NCBI GenBank assembly: GCA_028280915.1
Contig: JANQKX010000096.1
Location: 1 to 18,642 of the forward strand
From: Kiloniellaceae bacterium
Lineage (GTDB): Bacteria; Pseudomonadota; Alphaproteobacteria; Kiloniellales; Kiloniellaceae
Direction: 5' to 3'
Length of the DNA: 18,642 nt
The translations under genes were made by a program, and so were the position numbers. Every line of letters begins with the position of its first letter. Positions within the stretch are counted from its first letter, which is position 1. The notes beneath the pieces are model-generated. The model worked only from the letters and a program-made list of their open reading frames with translations, searched no databases and was not told the DNA's origin. Below are positions 1 to 8,100 of the stretch, in pieces.

Positions 1-167
1 CCAAGCCGTAGGGCCGAAACTGGGTCGAACGGAGCAACGGGGACAAGGTGCCTTTGACGGGCACCGACAGCGCGGAAATGGCCGCCGGCGATGTCTTCGT
101 CATCGAAACCCCCAGTGGCGGCGGTTTCGGTGCCGCGGGGTCGTCCGCTGACGGGGAAGCGTCATGA
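1..167 (+). pseudogene. hyuB: hydantoinase B/oxoprolinase family protein, C-terminal end only, reading frame apparently broken
   Basis: Reading back from the TGA at 165-167, the frame gives GRNWVERSNGDK and then AAGDVFVIETPSGGGFGA. This is the typical C-terminus of the HyuB subunit of N-methylhydantoinase/5-oxoprolinase-type ATP-dependent amidohydrolases, which open hydantoin or lactam rings in the cytoplasm with HyuA. The family match runs to position 12, but the in-frame codon at 9-11 is TAG. One base over, positions 2-10 read QAV, which would join naturally to GRNW if one G of the GGG at 11-13 were extra. The likeliest reading is a +1 frameshift, either a real mutation or a sequence error; a plain nonsense codon is the alternative. 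Only 11 upstream bases are visible, so the state of the whole gene is unknown. The family call is solid and the broken-gene call is tentative. Confidence 0.6.
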
Positions 168-724
168 CCGCGGCTCCGGCGCGCGGTCCCCGCAAGGGTG
201 CGGGCATTGTCGCCTCCTCCCCCCTGGTGTCCGAGCGGGCGGCCGAACTCAGCGAATTCGAATACGGATTGGTGCTCGCCAGCAACGCCTTCCAGCGTTG
301 GATCGTGCGCTGCATGGCCGCGGCCGGCGCCGAGGAACTGGGGTCCCTGGAAGTGCAGGTGCTGCACAATCTGAACCACCAAAACCGGGAGCGGAAACTG
401 GCCGATATCTGCTTCGTGCTGAACATCGAAGACAGCCATACGGTCAACTACGCCCTGAAAAAACTTTTGAAACTGGGCCTGATCGCCAGCGAGCGTCGGG
501 GCAAGGAAGTGTTCTACGCCACGACGGCCGAAGGCCGCGCCCTCTGCGCCCGCTATCGGGAGGTCCGGGAACGCTGCCTGGTGACCGCCCTGGAAATCTT
601 CGCCGGCGAAGCGGGACCGAACGGGGACCGGGACCTGAAACAACAGATCGGCGGAACAGCGGACCTGCTGCGCGCCCTCTCGGGCCTCTACGACCAAGCC
701 GCCCGGGCCGCCACCTCCTTGTGA
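164..724 (+). CDS. winged-helix DNA-binding protein, MarR-like (COG5631 type)
   Basis: A 186-residue predicted cytoplasmic transcription regulator. Residues about 60-125 form a winged helix: a first helix around SLEVQVLHNLNH, then LADICFVLNIEDSHTVNYAL as the helix-turn-helix, then LLKLGLIASERRGKEVFYATT as the beta wing. This arrangement is MarR-like and matches the COG5631 group, which is often encoded beside hydantoinase-type genes. The ATG at 164 overlaps the TGA of the preceding hyuB-like gene (ATGA), so the two are probably translationally coupled and share a transcript. That makes control of hydantoin or lactam use the natural guess for its role. The ligand and operator are not visible. 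The start is set by the overlap; no better start with a Shine-Dalgarno site is evident downstream. The next gene converges, with only 9 bases between stop codons. Confidence 0.8.
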   Translation: MTAAPARGPRKGAGIVASSPLVSERAAELSEFEYGLVLASNAFQRWIVRCMAAAGAEELGSLEVQVLHNLNHQNRERKLADICFVLNIEDSHTVNYALKKLLKLGLIASERRGKEVFYATTAEGRALCARYREVRERCLVTALEIFAGEAGPNGDRDLKQQIGGTADLLRALSGLYDQAARAATSL

Positions 725-733
725 GGGAAAAAA

Positions 734-1387
734 TCAGGACGGCGCCGCCGCAACGGCTTGGAGCTGTTTCATGAGATCGTCGGCCATATGGACATCCGTC
801 GACGAGATTTCCACTCCGCCGGCGGAGAGCATGCCCGCCACCCAGGTGTTGCAGGTATTGAGCAGGTGGAAGGAGCCGTGGGCCTCGTAAAACCAACTGT
901 CCGGATATAGCCCCTGGGTCAGGGTCGCGGCCCTTTCGCCGTCCGGCCGATCAAAGGTTTCGTCGATCGCGGCCATCATGGCCGTGAAGCCCGCATCCTC
1001 AAGCTCCAGCGTGACCATCTCGCGGGACCCGCCGGCGGACCGGGGCGCCGATGCCAGCCCGGCCACGTGCATCACCGCCGGTGTGCTGATGAAGGCCGCG
1101 CCCAGGGTCATGCCGATGGTCTTTTCCTCGGCCGGGTAGTATTCCCGGTCGCCCCAGCCGAATTCCAGGTAACGCGCCGCGGGAAAATCCGCCCGCTCGG
1201 GCACCAGGCCCGTTTGGGCCACATCCGTCACCGCCACGATGATCGCGGTATGCCAACCATTGCTGAGAACAAACACGCGCCGGGTGTCTTGCTCTTCCGC
1301 CGCCCTGCCATCGCCAGCCACGGCCGCGCAGAGGAGGGCAGCGATCAGCAGCAAACGGCAGAAAAACGGGAATCGGACGGTAGACAT
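734..1387 (-). CDS. DUF2459 domain-containing exported protein (TIGR02117-like)
   Basis: A 217-residue protein with an N-terminal signal peptide: Arg near residue 5, hydrophobic core about 8-24, probable cleavage after GRA. It is therefore likely periplasmic. The body carries the DUF2459 hallmarks: SNGWHTAIIV, FGWGDREYYP, and a C-terminal block with FYEAHGSFHLLNTCNTW. The invariant His, Trp and Cys residues suggest a catalytic or metal-binding fold, but no biochemical function is established for the family that I can rely on. I chose the ATG at 1387 over a TTG at 1426 because the signal peptide follows it directly; the Shine-Dalgarno is weak (GCGGGG). It is the last of three minus-strand genes (DUF805, DUF805, DUF2459), 81 bases after the preceding stop, and converges with the regulator gene ending at 724. 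Confidence 0.8.
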   Translation of the reverse strand: MSTVRFPFFCRLLLIAALLCAAVAGDGRAAEEQDTRRVFVLSNGWHTAIIVAVTDVAQTGLVPERADFPAARYLEFGWGDREYYPAEEKTIGMTLGAAFISTPAVMHVAGLASAPRSAGGSREMVTLELEDAGFTAMMAAIDETFDRPDGERAATLTQGLYPDSWFYEAHGSFHLLNTCNTWVAGMLSAGGVEISSTDVHMADDLMKQLQAVAAAPS

Positions 1388-1402
1388 ACCCCGCAGACTA
1401 TC

Positions 1403-1420
1403 ACGCTGCCGGCCCAGCGT
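1403..1420 (-). terminator. possible hairpin between DUF805 and DUF2459 genes
   Basis: A perfect 6-bp inverted repeat (ACGCTG / CAGCGT) with a six-base GC loop lies 49-66 bases after the stop of the minus-strand DUF805 gene and just upstream of the DUF2459 start. No U-tract follows, so a factor-independent terminator is not secure. It could equally be an mRNA structure in the DUF2459 leader. A second inverted repeat, ATCAGTC/GACTGAT at 1433-1439/1460-1466, lies closer to the stop. Confidence 0.25.
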
Positions 1421-1468
1421 CGGCAATTCTAAATCAGTCCCTCAGATTCTATGTTATTTGACTGATGA

Positions 1469-1969
1469 TTACGGCAGGGGCCGGTGGTCCCGCTGATTCT
1501 GGTCATAATGGTAAGGTGCTCTTTCAGAAGGCTGCCGCCTGGTTGCTTGGCCTTGATAATCCCATGTGCGCCCATGAGACACTTCCAAGGGGTCGGGCCC
1601 ATAGCGGTTCTCGCCCCTTTCCCCGGGGATGAAAAAGAGGGCGATTTGGAAAATGAAGCCCGCGATAGGTATTAAGGTCAACAGGATGGCCCAACCGGTC
1701 CAACCGAAATCACGGCACCGCTGCGCGCCCACAAAAGCAGCGGAAAGACCGACGACGATCCAGGTAATGCCGGCCAGGAAGGTCATTCCCCCAGCCTTGC
1801 CCGTATTACCAATTCCAAAAGGATCAAACATATCATAACCATCGGCACCATACGCCAGCAGCCAAGCCACCATCTGAATGGAGAAACAGACAATAAAATA
1901 CAAAAAATAGGACTGTCGGTTTCGGCGGCCCGAGGGTGTATAAAAATCTGTAAACACCGGTTTTGACAC
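1469..1969 (-). CDS. DUF805 family inner-membrane protein (paralogue 1)
   Basis: A 166-residue polytopic membrane protein of the DUF805 family (E. coli YhaH/YhaI type), of unknown biochemical role. It shows the family signature in order: GRRNRQSYFL near residue 15, hydrophobic segments at about 20-40, 63-82 and 94-112, the motif AQRCRDFGWTGW, and RYGPDP after the last segment. A hydrophilic tail of about 35 residues, rich in Arg, Gln and His, follows and is absent from the neighbouring paralogue. I chose the GTG at 1969, giving MSKPVF. It is preceded by GGAGGT at an ideal distance and matches the start of the paralogue at 2577 residue for residue; the TTG at 1981 would lie within this ribosome-binding site. 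The local sequence is more AT-rich than the flanks. Probably a tandem duplicate of the next gene. Confidence 0.85.
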   Translation of the reverse strand: MSKPVFTDFYTPSGRRNRQSYFLYFIVCFSIQMVAWLLAYGADGYDMFDPFGIGNTGKAGGMTFLAGITWIVVGLSAAFVGAQRCRDFGWTGWAILLTLIPIAGFIFQIALFFIPGERGENRYGPDPLEVSHGRTWDYQGQATRRQPSERAPYHYDQNQRDHRPLP

Positions 1970-2010
1970 TTTTACCTCCAACGCAAAAGAACTTGAATTA
2001 GGGTTTGCTA

Positions 2011-2039
2011 AATTTAGAACAAAAACAGAACATTGTAAA
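2011..2039 (-). promoter_or_regulatory. candidate sigma-70-like promoter for DUF805 paralogue 1
   Basis: On the minus strand TTTACA (2034-2039) is followed after exactly 17 bases by TAAATT (2011-2016), in an AT-rich spacer. The start codon is about 40 bases further on. The -35 matches the consensus at five of six positions and the -10 at four of six. This is pattern matching only. Confidence 0.4.
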
Positions 2040-2073
2040 CACTTTCTAGTTTTGACTCACGGGATTCTTCTGT

Positions 2074-2100
2074 CCCGCCCTTTCAAACTCTCGAGGCGGG
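2074..2100 (-). terminator. weak hairpin downstream of DUF805 paralogue 2
   Basis: CCCGCC (2074-2079) and GGCGGG (2095-2100) form a 6-bp GC stem with a 15-base loop, about 80 bases past the stop of the minus-strand gene ending at 2179. No U-run follows on the minus strand. It may separate the two DUF805 transcripts but could be chance in GC-rich DNA. Apart from this hairpin and the promoter candidate, I see nothing in 1970-2178. Confidence 0.2.
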
Positions 2101-2178
2101 GCGGCCCCAAGCGGTCAGTAGCAAAACCCTCTTGTTTGGCCGACCAATGAACTCATTGGACAAGGGACCGTCCTGCGG

Positions 2179-2577
2179 TTACCGGCTGGTTTCACGTGCT
2201 TGACCGAGACTGGCGGATTCCGCCAGTGGGTCTGGCCCATAGCGATTATCTCCTTGGTTTCCAGGGATAAAATAAAGTGCAATTCCAAATATCCAACCCA
2301 CAAAGGGGACGGCCGTCAATAGAATGGCCCAGCCTGTCCAACCAAAATCCCGGCATCGCTGAGCGCCGACGATGCACATCACAAAGCTGACGGCAGCCAT
2401 GATCAGCAAGGCGAAAATAGTTCCTGCCCCCGGATCGGCCCCCGACCCAAGATTGGCCATGATAATCAAGTAAAAGACGATGATCGGGACAAGGGCCGCC
2501 AGGAAAAAAAGAAAATACGACAGGCGGTTTCTACGCCCACTAAATGTAAATAGATCATTGAAAACAGGTTTTGACAT
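2179..2577 (-). CDS. DUF805 family inner-membrane protein (paralogue 2)
   Basis: A 132-residue DUF805 membrane protein with the same order of marks as its neighbour: MSKPVF start, SGRRNRLSYFLFF, hydrophobic segments at about 20-43, 54-74 and 82-102, AQRCRDFGWTGWAILLT, and NRYGPDP. The identical MSKPVF start and the shared QRCRDFGWTGWAILLT block point to tandem duplication. Here the C-terminal tail is short (about 17 residues). The ATG at 2577 is preceded by an AAGGA at a rather long distance (about 11 bases), inside a very AT-rich leader. Function unknown. The family is thought to be inner-membrane and is small, so a role as a membrane accessory protein is possible but unsupported. Confidence 0.85.
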   Translation of the reverse strand: MSKPVFNDLFTFSGRRNRLSYFLFFLAALVPIIVFYLIIMANLGSGADPGAGTIFALLIMAAVSFVMCIVGAQRCRDFGWTGWAILLTAVPFVGWIFGIALYFIPGNQGDNRYGPDPLAESASLGQARETSR

Positions 2578-2737
2578 TTGTTAATCATCCTTAAAATATA
2601 TTATTTTTTCAAAAACAATTATTGGTAAAATAGCATTTCATGAATCAAAAATCACTTAAAATATTGGAAGATGGCCGCCGGCGCGCAGATTTCTTGGTAT
2701 TGTTGGCATCCACCCAAACCAAAGAGGGCTTTGCCAC
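2578..2737. promoter_or_regulatory. AT-rich divergent promoter region
   Basis: A 160-base spacer separates the divergent DUF805 (minus) and FAD-oxidase (plus) genes. The half next to the DUF805 gene, about 2580-2670, is far more AT-rich than the window average, with A/T runs such as AATATATTATTTTTT. Promoters for both genes must lie here or upstream. Several -10-like hexamers are present (for example TATATT on the minus strand), but no pair has a convincing -35 at 16-18 bases, so I do not place one. Confidence 0.4.
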
Positions 2738-4117
2738 ATGGACGCTGTAAAATTGGAGCAAGGGATCGCGGCGCTGCGGTCCCTCTTGGGCGATCGCCTG
2801 TCTACGGGCCAGTCGGTGCGCCAGCAGCATGGCGAGGATGTGTCCTACCACGCCCCTGCCCTGCCGGACGCGGTGGCCTTCGCCCGGAGCACCGAGGAGG
2901 TCCGGCAGATTGTCCGTATCTGCGCCGCCCATACCCTGCCCATCATTCCCTACGGCACGGGCACCTCCTTGGAAGGGCACGTCATGGCCCTGGAGGGCGG
3001 GATTTCCATCGACCTCTCGGGCATGGATCAGATCATCGAGGTGAACGACGCCGACCAGGATTGCCGGGTGCAAGCCGGCGTGACCCGCAAGCAGCTGAAC
3101 CAGTACCTCCACGACACGGGCCTGTTCTTCCCCATCGACCCGGGCGCGGATGCGTCCCTGGGGGGCATGGCGGCCACCTCGGCCTCGGGCACCAACGCGG
3201 TCCGCTACGGCACCATGCGCGACAACGTCATGGGGCTCACGGTGGTGACCGCCGACGGCCGGGTCATCCATACAGGCGGCCGGGCGCGTAAATCTTCGGC
3301 CGGTTACGACCTGACCCGCCTCTTCGTGGGCTCGGAAGGCACCCTGGGTGTGATTACCGAGGTGCAGTTGCGCCTCTACGGCATTCCCGAGGCCATCGCC
3401 TCGGCGGTGTGTTCCTTTGACAGTTTGGAAGGCGCGGTGGATTCGGTCATTCAAACCATCCAGCTGGGGGTTCCCGTGGCCAGGATCGAGCTGCTGGACG
3501 AGGTCCAGATGGATGCGGTCAACCGCTATTCAAGCCTGGACTACCCCGTCTCGCCAACGCTTTTTTACGAGTTCCACGGCAGCCCCGCCGGCGTTGCGGA
3601 ACAGTCCGAGACGGTCAGTGAAATTGCCGCCGACAACGGCGGGGCCAACTTCCGCTGGGCCACCAAGACGGAAGACCGCAACCATCTCTGGCAAGCCCGC
3701 CACGATGCCTATTACGCGGCCCTGGCCCTGCGCCCCGGAGCCAAGGGCTGGCCCACGGACGTTTGCGTGCCCATCTCCCGCCTAGCCGAATGCATTCTGG
3801 CGACCAAGGAAGATATCCGGGCCGAGGGCCTGCTCGCGCCCATCGTGGGGCACGTGGGCGACGGGAACTTCCATCTGGTCTTCGTCATGGACCCGGCGGA
3901 CAAGGATGAATTGGCCCGGGCCGAGCGGGTCAACCATCGCATGATTGAACGCACCATCCGTCTGGGCGGGACCTGCACCGGCGAACACGGCATCGGCTAC
4001 GGCAAAATCGCCGATCTGGAAGCCGAAAAAGGCGATGCCATTGGCCTGATGCGGCAAATCAAACAAAGCCTGGACCCGGACAACATTATGAATCCGGGCA
4101 AGATCCTTCGAATCTAG
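2738..4117 (+). CDS. FAD-linked D-lactate dehydrogenase / glycolate oxidase GlcD-like
   Basis: A 459-residue flavoprotein of the vanillyl-alcohol-oxidase fold, expected to oxidise a 2-hydroxy acid such as D-lactate or glycolate and pass electrons to the respiratory chain. The FAD-binding domain spans about residues 40-215: PYGTGTSLEGH (71-81), DPGADASLGGMAATSASG from 134, and VGSEGTLGVITEV from 197. The FAD-oxidase C-terminal domain carries HVGDGNFH (372-379, His probably metal/substrate-binding) and GEHGIG (415-420), ending in LDPDNIMNPGKIL. Length and motifs fit single-subunit cytochrome-type D-lactate dehydrogenases (DLD group) and GlcD. No GlcE/GlcF genes follow, which favours the stand-alone D-lactate type, but the substrate cannot be settled from sequence. 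The ATG at 2738 has AGAGGG about 9 bases upstream. It converges with the CBS gene 24 bases downstream. Confidence 0.88.
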   Translation: MDAVKLEQGIAALRSLLGDRLSTGQSVRQQHGEDVSYHAPALPDAVAFARSTEEVRQIVRICAAHTLPIIPYGTGTSLEGHVMALEGGISIDLSGMDQIIEVNDADQDCRVQAGVTRKQLNQYLHDTGLFFPIDPGADASLGGMAATSASGTNAVRYGTMRDNVMGLTVVTADGRVIHTGGRARKSSAGYDLTRLFVGSEGTLGVITEVQLRLYGIPEAIASAVCSFDSLEGAVDSVIQTIQLGVPVARIELLDEVQMDAVNRYSSLDYPVSPTLFYEFHGSPAGVAEQSETVSEIAADNGGANFRWATKTEDRNHLWQARHDAYYAALALRPGAKGWPTDVCVPISRLAECILATKEDIRAEGLLAPIVGHVGDGNFHLVFVMDPADKDELARAERVNHRMIERTIRLGGTCTGEHGIGYGKIADLEAEKGDAIGLMRQIKQSLDPDNIMNPGKILRI

Positions 4118-4141
4118 GCGTCGTTTCGGAGCCGTCGCCGG

Positions 4142-4561
4142 TTAGGCGATCAGTTCCCAAATCGCCGTTTCGTCGTCCAAGCGGGCTTTTTCCGAGCCGT
4201 AGAAATCGCGCCGGGACACCAGGCCGAGCAGTTGGCCCGCGTCCACCACCGGCAGATGCCGATAGCCGCCGTCCTGCATCAGCCGCAAGGCCTCCAGCGC
4301 CAGGGTTTTTGGCCCGATGGTATCCGGATCGGCGGTCATCACCGCGCTGACGGGGGTTGTACCGGCGTCCAGGCCTGCCGCCACCACCCGGCAGGTCACG
4401 TCGTTTACCGTGAAAATCCCCTGCAATGCCCCGCCTTCGACCACCGGCAGGGCGCCCACATCCTTTTCCCGCATGAGACACGCCGCTTCCTTGACCGAGG
4501 TCTGGCCATCGACAAATACCACCGCGTGTTCGTTCAGGACATCCATCATCTTGCGGCGCAA
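4142..4561 (-). CDS. two-CBS-domain protein
   Basis: A 139-residue protein made almost entirely of a tandem CBS pair (Bateman module). CBS1 is at about residues 8-62, with VGALPVVEGGALQGIFTVND. CBS2 is at about 72-127, with YRHLPVVDAGQLLGLVSRRD. Such modules bind adenosine nucleotides and sense energy state, usually acting on a partner protein. I chose the TTG at 4561: AAGGAAGG lies six bases upstream, whereas the in-frame ATG further upstream (4636) lacks a site and adds residues with no family resemblance. The ATG at 4549 is the alternative. The gene converges with the D-lactate dehydrogenase-like gene, but nothing shows they work together. Confidence 0.82.
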   Translation of the reverse strand: MRRKMMDVLNEHAVVFVDGQTSVKEAACLMREKDVGALPVVEGGALQGIFTVNDVTCRVVAAGLDAGTTPVSAVMTADPDTIGPKTLALEALRLMQDGGYRHLPVVDAGQLLGLVSRRDFYGSEKARLDDETAIWELIA

Positions 4562-5120
4562 GACACACCTTCCTTCCTTGCCAAAATGGCATCTGCTTTG
4601 AAAAGAAGTTTCCGCCCGTTCGAATGATGGCCGCATTGATCCAGATCAGCCGGGATAGATACCGACCGGTCCTGACCTCTTGATATCGAGGCATAGGTAT
4701 GGGGCGCTTAGAGAGGCTGCCAGCTCACCGCCCGAGAGACTCAGGCCAAATCAGGGACTCAGGTCATATCAGAGACTCAGGCCGAATCGGGATCCGTCGA
4801 CTCCGGCTCATAACATCCGGACTTGCCGGGCCTTTGGCGATTCGCACCCGTTTCGCCATCGCTGCGAGGTCGCTCGGAGATGCCTGCCCAGGACTTTTGT
4901 CGCCGACGCTCCTTGCGAAATTCGTCCAAGTGAATAATTTCTCCCATCACCGCCCCTTTCCGGCGGGCCTTCGGTTCTTAACAGTGAGGCAAATGAACCA
5001 TAGGGTTTGCCGCTCCCCGCCAATTTCAGTAGCTTAGCGCAAAATGGTTTGCTTGCAACGCGCCGACTTTAGAAAAATGCAAATCTCCGTCATGTCGAGT
5101 TCAGTTTTAGGGATGACCTT
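4562..5120. other. 559-base gene-free region with tandem repeats between divergent genes
   Basis: This spacer between the CBS gene (minus) and the asmA-like gene (plus) has no convincing gene. The open frames in it lack family resemblance, and the longest one reads straight through the 18-bp repeats as an RDSGxI hexapeptide repeat. It contains the threefold repeat at 4738-4791 and an inverted repeat GGCAAA/TTTGCC at 4988-4993/5006-5011 with a 12-base loop. It must also contain the promoters of both flanking genes, which I cannot place. I see no RNA gene that I could defend. Confidence 0.6.
4738..4791. repeat. three tandem 18-bp direct repeats
   Basis: Copies lie at 4738-4755, 4756-4773 and 4774-4791 with consensus GACTCAGGYCRWATCRGR. 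The first eight bases are identical in all three. A degenerate partial copy (GACTCCGG) begins at 4799. The copies are directly abutting, so this is not a CRISPR array. The 18-bp period is not a multiple of a DNA helical turn, which argues against a simple same-face array of protein sites. Confidence 0.9.
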
Positions 5121-8100
5121 GTGAAAAAGTTGTTGCTGGGCGTTCTGGCGCTTTTCCTGATCCTGATCGCGGTCGTCTTGGTGGCGCCAGGTTTTATCGA
5201 CTGGACCGCGCGGCGGGGCCAAATCGCCAGTGAAATCTCTAGCTTGACGGGCCGTGACCTTTCGATCGACGGCGAGATCGCCTTCGCCTTGTTGCCCGAG
5301 CCCACCCTTTCCATGTCCGACGTCACCTTGGCCAACGCACCCGGCGGTTCGGACCCGGTGATGGCCCGGGTGGAGATGTTGGACATCAAGGTCGCCATCT
5401 TGCCTTTGCTCCAGGGTAAAATTCAGGTCGACAGCTTCTCGCTGGTTAAACCGGAGATCCTGCTGGAGAAGTTGCCTGACGGAAAAGTGAACTGGGATTT
5501 TGCCGCCGGGTCGGATGAAGAGCCCACGCGAAAGGCGGAAATTTCCCTGCTGCCGGAAAACGGCACCGTACCCGAACCCGGCGCGGGCCAATCCGGGGAC
5601 CCGGGATCCCAGGTGGACTACTTCCTGAACCCCGATGACATGTTCAGCCAGATCCGCCTGGACAATTTCTCCATCAAGGACGGGCTCATCATCTATCGCG
5701 ATGCGGATCAAAGCGAACGCATCGAGCACTTAACCGCGGAGATCTCCGCGGGCTCCTTGAACGGGCCATTCAGCCTTTCGGGCAACGCGCGCCTCAGGGG
5801 CATCACCACCAACGTCAGCCTCAATCTGGGCCGCTTGCTGAAGAGCGGGGCATCGACCTTGAACGTCACCATGTCCTTTCCCGACGCGGCGACCCGGTTC
5901 CGCTTCAACGGCGCCCTATCCAACCATCCGGACCGGGTCTCGGCCCACGGCAAGGTGGGGCTTTCGGGCGACAGCCTGGCATCTTCCGTCAGGCTGTTTT
6001 TCGCACCGGACGAAAACCTGCCGCCGGTCCTGGCCCAGCCCTTTAGTCTGGAGGGCGAGATCACTGCCGACGAGACCTCTTTTGCGGCACAAAAGCTCAT
6101 CCTCTCGGTCGGCAGCCTAACCGCGGACGGCCGGGTGGACGGCAAGCTAGAGCCAAGCGACGGCGACGGGGAACCTTGGCGGGTCTCAGCGGCTTTCGCG
6201 GCCAAGCATTTAGACCTGGACAAATTGTTGGAACTCAGTGCCCAACAGCAAGGCGAAACGCCGGAGACCCAAGAAGAAGCACCGCGCCCGGCACCGCGCG
6301 CGGGGCCTTTTGACGAAACCCTTGGCGACGTGGCCGCGAGCCTCAAATTGACGGCAGACACCTTGGTTTTCCGGGGCCAGGTGGTCCGTCAAATGCTGCT
6401 GAACGCGGAAGTGATGCCCGGTTCCATTGACATCAAACAAGCGACCGCCCTGCTGCCCGGCGGCTCGGACATCGCCTTGACGGGCCAAATGCCCCTGGGC
6501 CAAGACGACAGCGCTTTCGAGGGTCGGTTGGAGGCCGGATCGGACAACTTCCGCGGCCTACTGCGCTGGCTGGGCGCGGATTTTCCCGATGTGCCCGCCA
6601 ACCGCTTGCGCAAGATGAGCCTGAGCAGCCGCATCAAGTTCTCTCAAAACCAGCTGTCGACCTCTCAGATGGATTTCCGGGTCGATGCCAGCCAGATCAC
6701 CGGCGGCCTGGTCATCGCCCTGCGCGACCGGCCGGGACTGGGCATCGGCGTTAATCTGGACCGTTTTAACTTGGACGCCTATCTCCCCCTGACCGGCGAT
6801 GAGAGCGGACAGAATAATCAGCAAAGCAATAATGTGGCCGGGGATGTCACCGATACGGTCGAGCGGTCCATGCTCGCTTGGCTGAACGACTTTGATGCCA
6901 ATGTCAACGTCACCGTCGGTAAGCTCACCATCGACTCCCAAAACTACAGGGACATCGCCGTGGAGGCGACGCTGCAGCAGGGCGAGGTGACCTTTCGCAA
7001 AGGGCACATCGGCGCCTATGCCGGCGCGCAAATCGATTATCGGGGCAAGGTTGGCAATTTGGCGGCAACGCCGGATTTCGACGGCTATCTGGATGTCACG
7101 GCCGAAAAGGGTGCCCAATTGCTGCGCGCCCTGGGTTTTGGTCTGACGGACACGTTGCGGGTCGGCCAACTGACGGCCACCAGCATCATTCGCGGTACCG
7201 CCGATCAATTCAATCTGGAAGGCGATGTGAGCATTTTCGGCGGTGAGCTCCATGTGGCCGGCGACGTGACGGACGACCAGACGAAATTTGCGCTGGATCT
7301 GGCGTTGAGCCACCCCTCCTTCGCGCAGTTGCTGCGCCGCCTGGGCCTCTTCGACAAGGCCAGCCGCAAATTGCGGCAGGTCAGCCTAAAGGCAAAACTT
7401 GAAGCCTCGCCGAACCAATTCAACTTCACCCAAATTGACGGCAAGATCGGCAACACCACCGTCGCCGGCGACATCCTATTGGATATGTCGAAAGACCGCC
7501 CAAAGTCCGACGTCAAACTCACGGCCGGCGCTCTCAACATAGCGCAGTTTTTGCCCCGGAACTGGGGCGAAACCCAAGAGGACGGGTCCCAGCCGCGGAC
7601 CTGGTCCCGGCAGCGGTTCGAGTTGGATTTCCTGCGCGGTTCGGACATCAATTTTGCAATCAGCGCCGAAAGTCTGAAAATCGGCGGTATCAAGTTCAAT
7701 CAAAGCACCGCGTCGGCAAGCCTGGAAGACGGTACACTGACCTTATCCGAGTTCTCGGCGGGGTCGGCCGATAGCGGTCCCCACTTGTCCGTAAGCGGCC
7801 AAATCGCCGCGGCCCACAATTTGGAGTTCGATCTGGACGCCGCCGGCGAATCCATTCAGCTCCAGCGACTGTCGCCCCTCTACGCCGATTTGGGACCGCC
7901 GACGGGCCCGGTCGATTTCCAAGCGACCCTGTCGAGTGATGGGGACAATCCGGAAAACCTGATCTCCAATCTGAATGGCAACGGCACGATTGCGGGCAAG
8001 CTGACCTTCGATAGCGGGGCTGAAAAGGAAACTGGCGGCACCACGACAACAGAAAACGGGCTTGCCGACGTCTTTGCCTTTTTTGGGCAAGCTTTTGGCG

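Noticed and set aside
2645..3454. A 269-codon open frame antisense to the D-lactate dehydrogenase-like gene
   Set aside because: It is antisense to a well-supported flavoprotein gene and shows no family features.
4135..4149. TCGCC/GGCGA hairpin between the convergent flavoprotein and CBS genes
   Set aside because: A 5-bp stem that overlaps the CBS stop codon and has no T-run; not convincing as a terminator.
4738..4791. Possible CRISPR array
   Set aside because: The 18-bp copies abut directly with no spacers, the unit is too short, and no cas gene is present.
4699..5037. A 112-codon open frame with RDSGxI hexapeptide repeats
   Set aside because: The repeat peptide is just the translation of the 18-bp DNA repeats. 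There is no ribosome-binding site and no recognisable domain.
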